Shown here: one piece after another, positions 54,825 to 62,911 of the stretch
Layout: each line of letters starts with the position of its first letter
How positions within the stretch are numbered: position 1 is the stretch's first letter
Source: Methylicorpusculum oleiharenae
GTDB lineage: Bacteria > Pseudomonadota > Gammaproteobacteria > Methylococcales > Methylomonadaceae
Direction of reading: 5' to 3'
NCBI RefSeq assembly: GCF_009828925.2
Contig: NZ_WUTY02000001.1
Coordinates: 2,138,492-2,202,491, forward strand
DNA length: 64,000 nucleotides
The notes under the pieces: model-generated
The model's database searches: none
What the model saw: only the letters and a program-made list of their open reading frames with translations
What the model was told of the DNA's origin: nothing
Position numbers and translations under genes: made by a program

Positions 54825-55117
54825 GCGTGTTTCCTCCAAGTAATCCGCCTGTGTCAGCGGGTCTTTCTTTCATTATAGGGCTATACAAACTTATCAGCGC
54901 TTTTGCGTTGCGTCTACCGCAAATTGCTGGCACTTTAACTTAGCTATTGACTATGTTTCAACTAATTATTTATTCGGATTGACATCATAAATAATGATAG
55001 TATCGGCTCACTCTCATTGCTTAGGCTAAATCAACAGTTACTTCAATGGTCTGCGGGGTTAGGCGGCAACGAAAACCTGTATTTCAAACTCAATCCGTTT
55101 GGCAGAAGGTGGATATC
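54825..55117. promoter_or_regulatory. Divergent control region between fds operon and LysR gene
   Basis: 293 bp separate the two divergent genes. An AT-rich core at 54940-55005 includes TTGACA (54979-54984) followed 16 bp later by TATCGG, a weak sigma-70-like pair toward the LysR gene. LysR proteins usually bind such shared regions at T-N11-A sites; several are possible here and I cannot choose among them. No coding sequence is supported. Confidence 0.35.
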
Positions 55118-55999
55118 TTGAACCCTAATCATTTGCTCACCTTTGCGGTTGTGGCTCGCTTGAAAAGCATTACCCAAGCGGCAGAGTATCTGCATATCGG
55201 ACAGCCCGCCGTGTCGGGTCAGCTAAAGCTGCTTCAGCAATTGGTAGGGGAGCCGCTCTATGAGCGCAAAGGCCATCAAATTGAACTGACACCTGCCGGC
55301 GCAGGACTTTTGGGCTACGCACAAAAAATGTCGGACGATCTCAACCAGGCTATCGACTATGTCCGCTGCCTGAAAAAAGTCAATGCCGGCCTGTTAAGGT
55401 TGGGCTCTACAACAACCATTGCCAGTTACTATTTACCGCATTTTCTAGTGAAATTTCAGACCTTGCATGCCGGTGTCAGGGTGACCATGAAAACGGCGGA
55501 TACCGATGAAATTCTGAAACAGCTTCATGAACTCGATTTGGGGTTTATCGAAGGACCTGTTGAAAGCGAGGTGCTGCCCGGCAACTATGAAGTCATTCCC
55601 TGGCAACAAGACGAAATTGTTCTGGTACTGCCGGAAGACCATCTGTTGGCCTGTGTTTATCCGGAATCTGTTCCGTTAAGCGTTTTTGCCGATCATCCCG
55701 TCATCTGGCGTGAGTCGGGTTCAGGTGCCAGAAAGGTGGTGGAAAGTGCTTTAAGCCGCGCCGGAGTCGATGTTGAGGTTAATATCGAAGTCACCGGTGT
55801 ATCGGGGGTCAAAGAGGCCGTCAGAGCGGGTTTAGGTATCGGCTTTGCTTCATCCCAGGCATTGCGCAATGAACGTAGCGGTCTGGTTGCGCGGCGTGTC
55901 AATCCGCCGGAAGGCTTGATCTGGCATTTAAACATCATTGCTCCCAAATCCATCATTCAGTCCCGTGCGGCCAGTGCATTTCTTCAGTTGTGTAAATGA
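55118..55999 (+). CDS. LysR-type transcriptional regulator, divergent from formate dehydrogenase
   Basis: About 293 residues. The N-terminal winged helix-turn-helix covers about 2-60 (HLLTFAVVARLKSITQAAEY, then LHIGQPAVSGQLKLLQ), followed by the periplasmic-binding-like effector domain (LRLGSTTTIASYYLP, VTGVSGVKEAVRAGLGIGF). The frame is open to 55046, but family homology starts at LNPNHLLTF and AAGGTGG sits 6 bp before the TTG at 55118. Position suggests it controls fdsBA; the signal is unknown. It resembles CbbR/CysB-type regulators in general form only. Confidence 0.88.
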   Translation: MNPNHLLTFAVVARLKSITQAAEYLHIGQPAVSGQLKLLQQLVGEPLYERKGHQIELTPAGAGLLGYAQKMSDDLNQAIDYVRCLKKVNAGLLRLGSTTTIASYYLPHFLVKFQTLHAGVRVTMKTADTDEILKQLHELDLGFIEGPVESEVLPGNYEVIPWQQDEIVLVLPEDHLLACVYPESVPLSVFADHPVIWRESGSGARKVVESALSRAGVDVEVNIEVTGVSGVKEAVRAGLGIGFASSQALRNERSGLVARRVNPPEGLIWHLNIIAPKSIIQSRAASAFLQLCK

Positions 56000-56053
56000 C
56001 CAAGGCTTACGCCAACCCTCAAAGCTAAATAAAGTTCAAAATGGGAATTGCCG

Positions 56054-56524
56054 ATAGTATCTTCAGGCAAACGCATTAAAACACTATAGAAAATCAAATA
56101 TTTAATATATTCCTTTTTCCGGATTAACTATAAGACTCGGTTTATTTGAAACCTAAAAAAGGCTTTGTGTCGCTATCGCGACGCTTATTTGGAGTCGGTT
56201 CGCGGACCGACAACCGCGATACTTTTCTTTGCTTGTCCAAAGAAAAGTATCCAAAAGAAAAGACACCCGGAGGCCGCTGCATCCTGCGCGCTGACGATTT
56301 TGCCGAGGGTTTTCGAAGGGCTATCCCTAGCCCTTCGAAAACGAGCGGCATCCCTGCCGCTCCCCTAGCGGGCTATTCTCGGCAAAATCGCCAGTGCTCG
56401 GCGCGGCCTAACGGGACCCAGGGCGGGGTACCCTAAGTTAAACCAAATTGACTATAAGTTCTAAGCAACCGGGTAACATATTGATATATTGATTATTTTA
56501 ATGCGTTTACCCTGATAGTATCTT
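56054..56524. mobile_element. MITE-like element, copy 2, with 10-bp target duplication
   Basis: The element at 56064-56514 (451 bp) is inverted relative to 21089-21611. Its ends are CAGGCAAACGCATTAAAA on the left (one G shorter than the other copy) and the complement of CAGGGTAAACGCATTAAAA on the right. A perfect 10-bp direct repeat ATAGTATCTT flanks it (56054-56063 and 56515-56524). About 72 bp present in copy 1 (21377-21450) are absent here. No transposase is encoded. It fills most of the 603-bp gap between the LysR gene and the metallohydrolase. Confidence 0.88.
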
Positions 56525-56602
56525 GGCAATAACTGGGTTTGATACCGGAATTTGTTACAATAATTTAAGTTTTTTTGCTCCTTTGTTTAACCGGAGAAAC
56601 AA

Positions 56603-57517
56603 GTGCGATTTTTTTTGATTTTGCTCTGCATGGTTATTGCCAGGCCTCTCTATGCGCAGTCTGCATTGACTATGACCGAAGCCGCCAAGGGTATTTATGT
56701 GCATCAGGGCAAGCATGAACTACCTGATACCACCAATCATGGTGCAATTGCCAACATCGGTTTTATCGTCGGAGATCGCTGTGTCGCGGTGATCGATACG
56801 GGCGGCAATCCGAATGAAGGAATGGCGTTGAAGCGGGCGATTCAAAAAGTCACGTCAAAACCGGTCTGTTATGTGATCAATACGCATGTCCATCCTGATC
56901 ATATCTACGGCAATATCGTTTTTAAAATGCCGGGTGTGCAGTTTATCGGGCATAAGAATCTGGCCCGCGCCATGGCTGCCAGGGCTCAGTTTTACCTGGA
57001 TAGAGCGTCTGAGCAAATCGCGGTCGATCTTAAACCGGAAAACCTCATTCCACCCGATAAGGCCGTCAATGGCCTGATGAAAATCGATCTGGGCGGACGT
57101 GTACTGGAACTGACGGCGCATGCGGCAGCGCACACGGATAATGACCTGACGGTTTACGATCCGGCGACTGAAACGCTATGGATGTCGGATTTGTTATTTA
57201 TAGGGCATTTACCGGTCATAGACGGCAGTCTTTTAGGATGGGTGAAAGAAATCAAGGCGCTGGAAAAGCGGTCATTTAAGATTGTTATTCCAGGCCATGG
57301 CCCTATTGTCAGAGATTGGCCGAAAAGCCTTCAACCGGAAAAACAGTATCTGGAAACCCTGCAGCAAGAAATTCGCGCCCTGATAAAATCGGGGAAATTT
57401 ATTGAGGAGGCCATTGAAACGGTGGGCTATCAGTTTAAGGATCAATGGCTGTTGTTCGATCAGTTTCATCGCAAAAATGTTACGGCTGCATTTGCTGAGT
57501 TGGAGTGGGAAGAGTGA
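56603..57517 (+). CDS. Quinoprotein relay system zinc metallohydrolase (MBL fold)
   Basis: 304-residue exported metallo-beta-lactamase-fold protein. It has a signal peptide ending in RPLYA, VIDTGGNPNEG, zinc motif NTHVHPDHIYGN (HxHxDH), AAAHTDNDLTV, and IPGHGP. It matches the metallohydrolase (SoxH-like) of the quinoprotein relay set found beside PQQ alcohol dehydrogenase genes. Its SoxYZ-like partner is encoded at 59400. Between them lie a 149-bp repeat and an IS3-family element, so the ancestral pair has been split. The substrate is unknown. Confidence 0.87.
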   Translation: MRFFLILLCMVIARPLYAQSALTMTEAAKGIYVHQGKHELPDTTNHGAIANIGFIVGDRCVAVIDTGGNPNEGMALKRAIQKVTSKPVCYVINTHVHPDHIYGNIVFKMPGVQFIGHKNLARAMAARAQFYLDRASEQIAVDLKPENLIPPDKAVNGLMKIDLGGRVLELTAHAAAHTDNDLTVYDPATETLWMSDLLFIGHLPVIDGSLLGWVKEIKALEKRSFKIVIPGHGPIVRDWPKSLQPEKQYLETLQQEIRALIKSGKFIEEAIETVGYQFKDQWLLFDQFHRKNVTAAFAELEWEE

Positions 57518-57653
57518 ATCAAGGCTTAGGCTATGGCCTGTCAAATGGTCTCTGCTCACCCCTCCAATTTTATTGGGTGTAGGTGGTTGATTGAAAAGGC
57601 TTTTGCAACAGGGATGCGGTAAATGTCAACGTAGTTGTCGCATGAGTTGAAAA

Positions 57654-58751
57654 TTAATGAACGGTAGTGTCGGTATTTTTTACCGCACTATCGCTCGGTT
57701 TATCGGGATTTAAACAGACTTCTGCCTGCCATTCCCAGTTTCGGATATTTCGACTCCAGCGCTCCGGTTTTTTGGCCTTAGCGGCCTCATAAACAGCTTG
57801 GCGTTGCCTCAGGATCGCCCGGTCTTCACCCGTGTGACGTTGCTCAGGCGTTACAAATTGAATGCCGCTGTGCCGATGCTCATGGTTGTACCAGTCGACA
57901 AAGTCGGTTACCCAGTCCCTGGCGGCGGTGACCGAGGCAAACGGTTGGGTCGGATACTGGGCGTCGTATTTTAGGGTTTTGAACAACGACTCGGAATACG
58001 GGTTGTCATTACTCACCGCCGGGCGACTCCGCGAGGGTGTGACGCCAAGCTGCTGCAAGGTTGCCAACAGCGTTGCCCCTTTCATCGGGCTGCCGTTGTC
58101 GGAATGTAACACCAACTGGTGCGGTGGAATCCCTTCTCGTTGGCAGAGATCCGTGATCAGATCGGCCGCCAGTTCGCTGTTTTCTTGTTCATAAACTTGC
58201 CAGCCGACAATCTTGCGACTGAAGATATCCATGAACAGATACAGATAGAAAAACTGGCCTTTGACGAGGCTGGTCAAATAGGTGATATCCCAACTCACCA
58301 GTTGTTTCGGTGCCGTCGCGGTGAGGGCTTTCGGCTTACTACGCTCGACCGATGGACGGCAGGCATGACGGTGTTTGACTTGTTTCGCCTCGCGAAAAAT
58401 GCGGTAAATCGTCGACTCCGACGCATAATATTCACCGCGTTCGGCCAACATCGGCACGATCTGATGCGGTGTTTTGTCTTTGAACTCATCGCTGTTGGCT
58501 AGGGCTAATACCTGAGCGCGTTCTTCGTCACTCAAACGATTACAAGGCACGTGTTGACGGCGCGTGCGACCGTCAACCGGCACGGCTTCGGGACGTTGCC
58601 AACGTTGTAACGTGCGCAGCGGTAGGCCCATCACCTCGGCAGCTTTGGCTTTACGGGCTCCGTGATCAAACGCTTCGTTAAATAAGGTGAGTAAATGGGT
58701 GCGTTCTGCAAGAGGGATCATGGCGCCTTTTCCTCCCAGAACGCGTGGCAC
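57654..58751 (-). CDS. IS3-family transposase OrfB (DDE integrase domain)
   Basis: Up to 365 codons. It has a helix-turn-helix-like N-terminal part (AAEVMGLPLRTLQRWQRPEA), then the retroviral-integrase-like DDE core: Asp in SWDITYLTSLV, Asp in LHSDNGSPMKG, and Glu in NPYSESLFKTLKYD, followed by YNHEHRHSGIQFVTPEQRH. It is probably made only as an OrfAB fusion by -1 frameshifting, so the GTG at 58751 need not be a real start; an ATG lies at 58721. Confidence 0.92.
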   Translation of the reverse strand: MPRVLGGKGAMIPLAERTHLLTLFNEAFDHGARKAKAAEVMGLPLRTLQRWQRPEAVPVDGRTRRQHVPCNRLSDEERAQVLALANSDEFKDKTPHQIVPMLAERGEYYASESTIYRIFREAKQVKHRHACRPSVERSKPKALTATAPKQLVSWDITYLTSLVKGQFFYLYLFMDIFSRKIVGWQVYEQENSELAADLITDLCQREGIPPHQLVLHSDNGSPMKGATLLATLQQLGVTPSRSRPAVSNDNPYSESLFKTLKYDAQYPTQPFASVTAARDWVTDFVDWYNHEHRHSGIQFVTPEQRHTGEDRAILRQRQAVYEAAKAKKPERWSRNIRNWEWQAEVCLNPDKPSDSAVKNTDTTVH

Positions 58752-59212
58752 TTTTTTTGAAGGATCAACAAAGCGGCGGCTTCTGCCAAGGCTTTCTCCT
58801 TGCGTTGCAGGTCTTTCTTCAGTTGTGCAATCTCGTTCTCCAAGGGTTTCAAGGCTTTCCTTGAGACTTGGCTGGGTTCGGTGACCTCAAGAGGTTTAAT
58901 AAAGTCTTGTTGCCACGTTTGCAGGTGATGGGTAAACAAACCTCGTTCACGGCAGAAGGCGTTGAGTGCTTCACCTTCCAAGCTCGCGCTGACTAGCAAG
59001 GCTTCAAACCGTTGTTTCCGAGTCCAGTCTTTAGGACGTTGTTGTTTCATAGTGTTTGTTGTTGATTTGGATCGTGTCTGTTTAAGCCAGCCTTTCAGAG
59101 TAAACACACTGATAGTCAATTCATCGGCAATCGATTGAATGCTTTTATCACCGCGTTGCAATACTTTACTCAGGGCTTGCTGTTTAAATTCTTCACTATA
59201 ACGGGTTTGCAT
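58718..59212 (-). CDS. IS3-family transposase OrfA
   Basis: 164 residues. The N-terminal helix-turn-helix (MQTRYSEEFKQQALSKVLQ, SIQSIADELTISVFTLKGWL) would bind the IS ends. A second helical region and a leucine-zipper-like C-terminus (NEIAQLKKDLQRKEKALAEA) precede LILQKK, where the slippery AAAAAAG lies. A -1 slip there replaces the short tail CHAFWEEKAP with the OrfB sequence VPRVLGGKGAM. Confidence 0.9.
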   Translation of the reverse strand: MQTRYSEEFKQQALSKVLQRGDKSIQSIADELTISVFTLKGWLKQTRSKSTTNTMKQQRPKDWTRKQRFEALLVSASLEGEALNAFCRERGLFTHHLQTWQQDFIKPLEVTEPSQVSRKALKPLENEIAQLKKDLQRKEKALAEAAALLILQKKCHAFWEEKAP

Positions 59213-59399
59213 TTTGTACCTCTATAAAATTTTAGAGGCGACAACTATCCTGACACAGAGGGGATGTTGCAGAGAGCTACTGGGACGTATTCACGCGTCC
59301 TTTGAAATCAAGCACCTACGCCCTCAATTCAAAACGGGCGAGTAGTTAGGTCAAATGTAAGCAAATTTTCAATTATCCGTCTTTAAAGAGAGGCAAAAA

Positions 59400-60236
59400 A
59401 TGAAAAGAAAACGATTTGGGTGGTTGTTGGGTTGCATCCTGTTAGTGGCCGCGACTCAGGTAAGCGCTGCTGAAGATGAAAGAAACTGGACGAATGTTCT
59501 CAAGGATCAGTATTATCAAGGCAAGGCCATTGTCGAATCCGACGCGGTAATTACCGTGGATGCGCCTTATCGGGCGGAGGATCCCGCACTGGTTCCGTTA
59601 AAAATTGTCAGTCAGATACCGCAAACGAAAGACAAATTTATCAAGAAAATTACCGTGTTTGTCGACAATAATCCGTATCCGTTTGTCGGCGAATTTGAGA
59701 TGGGCCCTGATAGCGGCAAAGCCGATCTGGCCATGCGGGTGAGAGTCAATACTTACAGTTTTGTCAGAGTCGTTGCCGAATTAAACGACGGCCAGCTGTT
59801 CATGGCAAAAAAATACATTAAAGCCAGTGGCGGCTGTTCTGCGCCTATGGGAGCCGATCTGGATGCGGCGATGAAACGTCTGGGTAAAATGAAATTCCGT
59901 GTTCCTGAACAAGTGAAAACCGGCGAGGCCAATGAGGTTCAACTGTTCATCAGTCACCCGAATATTTCCGGCATGCAAATGGATCAGGTAAGCCGCACGA
60001 TTAAAAAGTCTCACTTCGTCAGATCGGTCAATGTTACTTTCGAGGGTAAACCGGTGCTGTCTGCTAAAACCGATATTGCTGTCAGCGCAGATCCCAATTT
60101 CAGGTTCTTTTTTGTACCCGAAAAATCCGGCGTGCTGAAAGCGGAAATTACCGATGCTTCGTGTGAGAGTCCTACCAGCCGGGCAGTCTGCACGTCCGGT
60201 AATGGCTATTCGGAGAGTTATCAGATCAATCCTTGA
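59400..60236 (+). CDS. Quinoprotein dehydrogenase-associated SoxYZ-like carrier
   Basis: 278 residues with a signal peptide ending in TQVSAAE. The N-terminal half resembles SoxY (WTNVLKDQYYQGKAI, VPLKIVSQIP, FVDNNPYPFVGEFEM) and contains the GGCSAP motif near 144-149, which in SoxY-type carriers presents the swinging-arm Cys. The C-terminal half resembles SoxZ (HPNISGMQMDQ, FEGKPVLSA, GVLKAEITD). It is the partner of the metallohydrolase at 56603 and would sit in the periplasm. A good AGAGAGG ribosome site precedes the ATG. Confidence 0.88.
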   Translation: MKRKRFGWLLGCILLVAATQVSAAEDERNWTNVLKDQYYQGKAIVESDAVITVDAPYRAEDPALVPLKIVSQIPQTKDKFIKKITVFVDNNPYPFVGEFEMGPDSGKADLAMRVRVNTYSFVRVVAELNDGQLFMAKKYIKASGGCSAPMGADLDAAMKRLGKMKFRVPEQVKTGEANEVQLFISHPNISGMQMDQVSRTIKKSHFVRSVNVTFEGKPVLSAKTDIAVSADPNFRFFFVPEKSGVLKAEITDASCESPTSRAVCTSGNGYSESYQINP

Positions 60237-60249
60237 TCTTCCATCAAAA

Positions 60250-60273
60250 GGGCGATTCCGGCAGGAATCGCCC
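60250..60273 (-). terminator. Terminator hairpin between convergent genes
   Basis: GGGCGATTCC-GGCA-GGAATCGCCC, perfect 10-base arms. On the minus strand it is followed by TTTTG, ending the lipoprotein transcript. On the + strand it lies 13 bp after the carrier gene but lacks an immediate T-run, so action there is weaker. Confidence 0.8.
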
Positions 60274-60284
60274 TCAATCAGCTT

Positions 60285-60704
60285 TTATTTGGAGGGAGTC
60301 GGACTTAGTTTGGGGTTTTGAATTTGTTTTACAAAACAACTTTTTTCCGCGTACTCTTCGGCCGCTTGTAATTTTGCTTTTAGTTTTTTGGCATGTTCAG
60401 GATCTCTAAATACACCGCCTGCCTCGCCGGGCGTTGATCTTAAGAAGCCGAAAGTCCGGGCCTGATCGAATTCTTCAAAACTCATTTTTTCAGCGATTTT
60501 ATCCACTTTACAGCCGCAACCGTATTGAGAGATATACGTCAGTCCGCCTTTTTTGGCTATACAGCTCAGCGCATAATCAATACGTTCCTGAGTAGGAAAA
60601 TCATTGATCGCGACCGGTTCTTCATCAGATTTTTCAAGTGTGCCAGTACAGCCCACGGTTCCAGCTATCAAGGCTAAACCAAAAAGTAAGTGTGTATATT
60701 TCAT
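60285..60704 (-). CDS. Putative lipoprotein of unknown function
   Basis: 139 residues. The signal peptide has lipobox GTVGC (Cys at about 19). The mature part has four Cys (LSCIAKKGG, YGCGCKVDKI, EKSCFV), suggesting disulphides or metal binding, and the charged segment EHAKKLKAKLQAAEEYAEK. It lies convergent to the SoxYZ-like carrier. I do not recognise the family; location beside the quinoprotein relay genes makes a methylotrophy role possible but unproven. Confidence 0.75.
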   Translation of the reverse strand: MKYTHLLFGLALIAGTVGCTGTLEKSDEEPVAINDFPTQERIDYALSCIAKKGGLTYISQYGCGCKVDKIAEKMSFEEFDQARTFGFLRSTPGEAGGVFRDPEHAKKLKAKLQAAEEYAEKSCFVKQIQNPKLSPTPSK

Positions 60705-60888
60705 TAAAAGTTCTCTTGTTCCATTAGTTCAGAGCGTTGAAAAAATCCCCGGCCAGTCTGCATTGGCAGAGTTTTCGGTGGTTTTGTATCCCAGGCCGGT
60801 CTAGACCGCTTTTTTATCACGACCGATTGTAAATTAAAAGTTGCTGCTACTGTTCCAGCAATTCCCCGTTTAATGATGAAAAAGGGTA

Positions 60889-60978
60889 GGCATAAGCTTT
60901 GCGGGGATGTTGGCAGCAAGGATGCTGCCGTCAAGCCCCCATGGAGGGGTTTACGGCGTTCCTGGCAAGGCTTACGCC
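60889..60978. repeat. 90-bp intergenic element with inverted ends
   Basis: GGCATAAGCTTTG (60889-60901) pairs with CAAGGCTTACGCC (60966-60978) with two mismatches. Inside are the stem GGCAGCAAGGATGCTGCC and a second stem of CCCC/GGGG type. The distal CAAGGCTTACGCCATCCTTCAAAGC also occurs, with small changes, at 56002-56027. It fills the 299-bp gap between the lipoprotein and DUF302 genes, which holds no gene. Confidence 0.6.
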
Positions 60979-61003
60979 ATCCTTCAAAGCCACAAAATTA
61001 TTA

Positions 61004-61462
61004 CTATTGCTCGGCAGCGAAATCGACAATTTTCATCAGCATTTCGTTCATTTTTTCAGAAAATGCATTCAATTCCTGATGCTGCGTATCGGTTGGCATC
61101 AGATGCGTTTTGATGATGGTTTTGCCTTCAAATTGGTATACCACAACATTGCACGGCATGTGTCTGACTGCGTGCGGTGACATTTGCAGCAGGGTTTTAG
61201 CATGGGTCAGATTGCAGAATTGAATCGTGTCATAGTCCGGAAAGTCCGGTGTGCCTCTATCCCGAATCACTTTGCCGACCCGGCTATGACCGGTAATTCT
61301 AAAATTGTGTTCGGCGATGGCAACTTCCAGTTCAGCTAACACGTCATCATAGGGCTTGTCTGTTTTTGCCTCGTAGTAACGAATAAACTCTCCCTGAGGG
61401 TGTGAAGCACAGCTTGCAATTAGCACAAGAGTTGCGAAAATGAGTAGGCGTATCAGCATCAT
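61004..61462 (-). CDS. DUF302-family lipoprotein
   Basis: 152 residues. The signal peptide has lipobox LIASC (Cys at about 18). The mature domain fits DUF302: KPYDDVLAELEVAIAEHNFRI near the start, FPDYDTIQFCNLTHAKTLL, and MPCNVVVYQFEGKTII. Function is unknown; DUF302 proteins are often periplasmic or membrane-attached. It is divergent from mobA with only 38 bp between starts. Confidence 0.87.
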   Translation of the reverse strand: MMLIRLLIFATLVLIASCASHPQGEFIRYYEAKTDKPYDDVLAELEVAIAEHNFRITGHSRVGKVIRDRGTPDFPDYDTIQFCNLTHAKTLLQMSPHAVRHMPCNVVVYQFEGKTIIKTHLMPTDTQHQELNAFSEKMNEMLMKIVDFAAEQ

Positions 61463-61500
61463 TTATAACAATTTACAGGGTTGCGGCAAAGCTTAACATT

Positions 61501-62097
61501 ATGAACGATCAAACAAAAGTGACGGGAGTGATTCTTGCCGGAGGAATGGCAAGACGGATGAATCAACAAGATAAAGGCTTGGTGAAATACAAAGGCAGGC
61601 CAATGGTTGCTTATGCGATTGAGGCGATGCGGGCGGTTACCGGAAGCTTGATGATTAATGCCAATCGTAATGAAGCTGAATACCGGGCTTTCGGTTTTCC
61701 GGTCATTGCCGATCAAACGCAGACGTTTGATGGGCCGCTGGCCGGTGTTTTATCAGCGCTGTGTTCAACCGATGGCGATGTGCTGGTGGTCATGCCTTGC
61801 GATTCTCCGCTTATTCAGCCCCAGCATCTGCAGCGACTATTGACTGAACGCGCTGAGGCGGATGCCGATATAGCGGTCGCGTATGACGGTGAACGCTTGC
61901 ACCCCGTTTTTCTGGCACTTAAAACCGGTCTTAAAGACAGTCTTGAGCAGTATCTTAACAGCGGTGAGCGAAAAATTGATCGCTGGCTTGAGCAACATGT
62001 TCTGGTGAAAGTCAATTTCAGCGAACAGCCCGAAGTCTTTCAAAATATCAACACCTTGTCGGATTTGGAGCAATTGGAGGCTGAGGTCCATGAATAA
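61501..62097 (+). CDS. mobA: Molybdenum cofactor guanylyltransferase
   Basis: Adds GMP to molybdopterin to make the guanine-dinucleotide cofactor needed by formate dehydrogenase. The 198 residues start with the nucleotidyltransferase motif GVILAGGMARRMNQQDKGL, then VITGSLMINANRNEAEY-like sequence (SLMINANRNEAEY), DGPLAGVLSAL and VMPCDSPLI. It overlaps fdhD by 8 bp, and both serve FdsA. Confidence 0.94.
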   Translation: MNDQTKVTGVILAGGMARRMNQQDKGLVKYKGRPMVAYAIEAMRAVTGSLMINANRNEAEYRAFGFPVIADQTQTFDGPLAGVLSALCSTDGDVLVVMPCDSPLIQPQHLQRLLTERAEADADIAVAYDGERLHPVFLALKTGLKDSLEQYLNSGERKIDRWLEQHVLVKVNFSEQPEVFQNINTLSDLEQLEAEVHE

Positions 62098-62911
62098 TAA
62101 ACCGGAAATCAGTCATGCCGGTCTGGCTTTTTCAAAATCAGTCATAGCCGTCGATGAAAAAGGCGAGGAACGCCTGATAGAACTGGTCGGAGAGCGGGCG
62201 TTGACCATTTATGTCGACAAACAGGAAATAGTGACATTAATGACGATGGGGACACACCCAGAATTGCTGACGCTGGGCTATCTGAAAAATCAGGGATTTT
62301 TTGAGGATATTGCCGAAATCAAAGCGGTTCAAGTCGATTGGGAAACCGAAGCGGTGGCTGTTGCGACTTATCGGGATAACAGTGATTTTTCCGGACAAAT
62401 GGCGCAAAGAACGGTGACGACAGGCTGCGGTCAGGGTACTGTCTTCGGGCGATTGATGGAAAAATTAAAAATGATCCGTGTACAGGACATGGCGATTAAA
62501 CAATCGACCTTGTACGGTATGCTGGCGTCATTGAAGGAATATAACGAAGTCTACAAAAAAGCGGGTGCGGTGCATGGCTGCGCGCTATGCAGAGGAACGG
62601 ACATTGATTTTTTTGTCGAAGATGTAGGGCGCCATAACGCGGTTGACGCCATTGCAGGATTTATGTGGTTAAACGGCATATCCGGTCAGGATAAAATTTT
62701 TTACACGACAGGACGTTTGACTTCCGAGATGGTGATCAAGGTCACTCAAATGGAGATACCGGTATTGCTGTCGCGGTCCGGAGCAACTCAGATGGGTCTG
62801 GAAATGGCCAGGCAATCCGGCGTCACGCTGATTGCGAGGTCCAAAGGCCGTCATTTTCTGGTTTTGAACGGGGCCGAGCATATTGATTTTGATGTCAAGC
62901 AGGAGGACTAA
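62090..62911 (+). CDS. fdhD: Formate dehydrogenase accessory sulfurtransferase
   Basis: Delivers sulfur from the cysteine desulfurase to the molybdenum centre of formate dehydrogenase. 273 residues. The loop that holds the CxxC pair in E. coli FdhD reads TTGCGQGTVFG here, so only one of the two Cys is present; HGCALCRGTDI and DVGRHNAVDAIAG follow. Single-Cys loops of this kind are known in FdsC-type members that serve NAD-linked enzymes. The gene overlaps mobA and its stop overlaps that of the convergent DUF2835 gene by 4 bp. Confidence 0.93.
   Translation: MNNKPEISHAGLAFSKSVIAVDEKGEERLIELVGERALTIYVDKQEIVTLMTMGTHPELLTLGYLKNQGFFEDIAEIKAVQVDWETEAVAVATYRDNSDFSGQMAQRTVTTGCGQGTVFGRLMEKLKMIRVQDMAIKQSTLYGMLASLKEYNEVYKKAGAVHGCALCRGTDIDFFVEDVGRHNAVDAIAGFMWLNGISGQDKIFYTTGRLTSEMVIKVTQMEIPVLLSRSGATQMGLEMARQSGVTLIARSKGRHFLVLNGAEHIDFDVKQED

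Larger units (their letters stand above)
57617..59260 (-). mobile_element. IS3-family insertion sequence
   Basis: A 1644-bp insertion between GGGATG duplications. Imperfect inner inverted repeats are TGTCAACGTAGTTGTCGC (57624-57641) and the complement of TGTCAGGATAGTTGTCGC (59238-59255), 15 of 18 identical. If the ends are the usual TG...CA, the element is 57624-59255 and a few bases on each side are unexplained. It carries orfA and orfB overlapping in the -1 frame with a slippery A_AAA_AAG on the minus strand (58751-58757). All parts look intact, so it may still be active. Confidence 0.88.
57551..59348. repeat. 149-bp structured element (family A), copy 2, interrupted by an IS
   Basis: The left part 57551-57616 and right part 59261-59348 together match 19577-19725, including GGGTGTAGGTGGTTGATT, the TTTGCAACA-GGGA-TGTTGCAGA stem, and CGGGCGAGTAGTTA. 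The six bases GGGATG occur once in the intact copy but on both sides of the insertion here (57611-57616 and 59261-59266), marking the target duplication. Confidence 0.85.
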
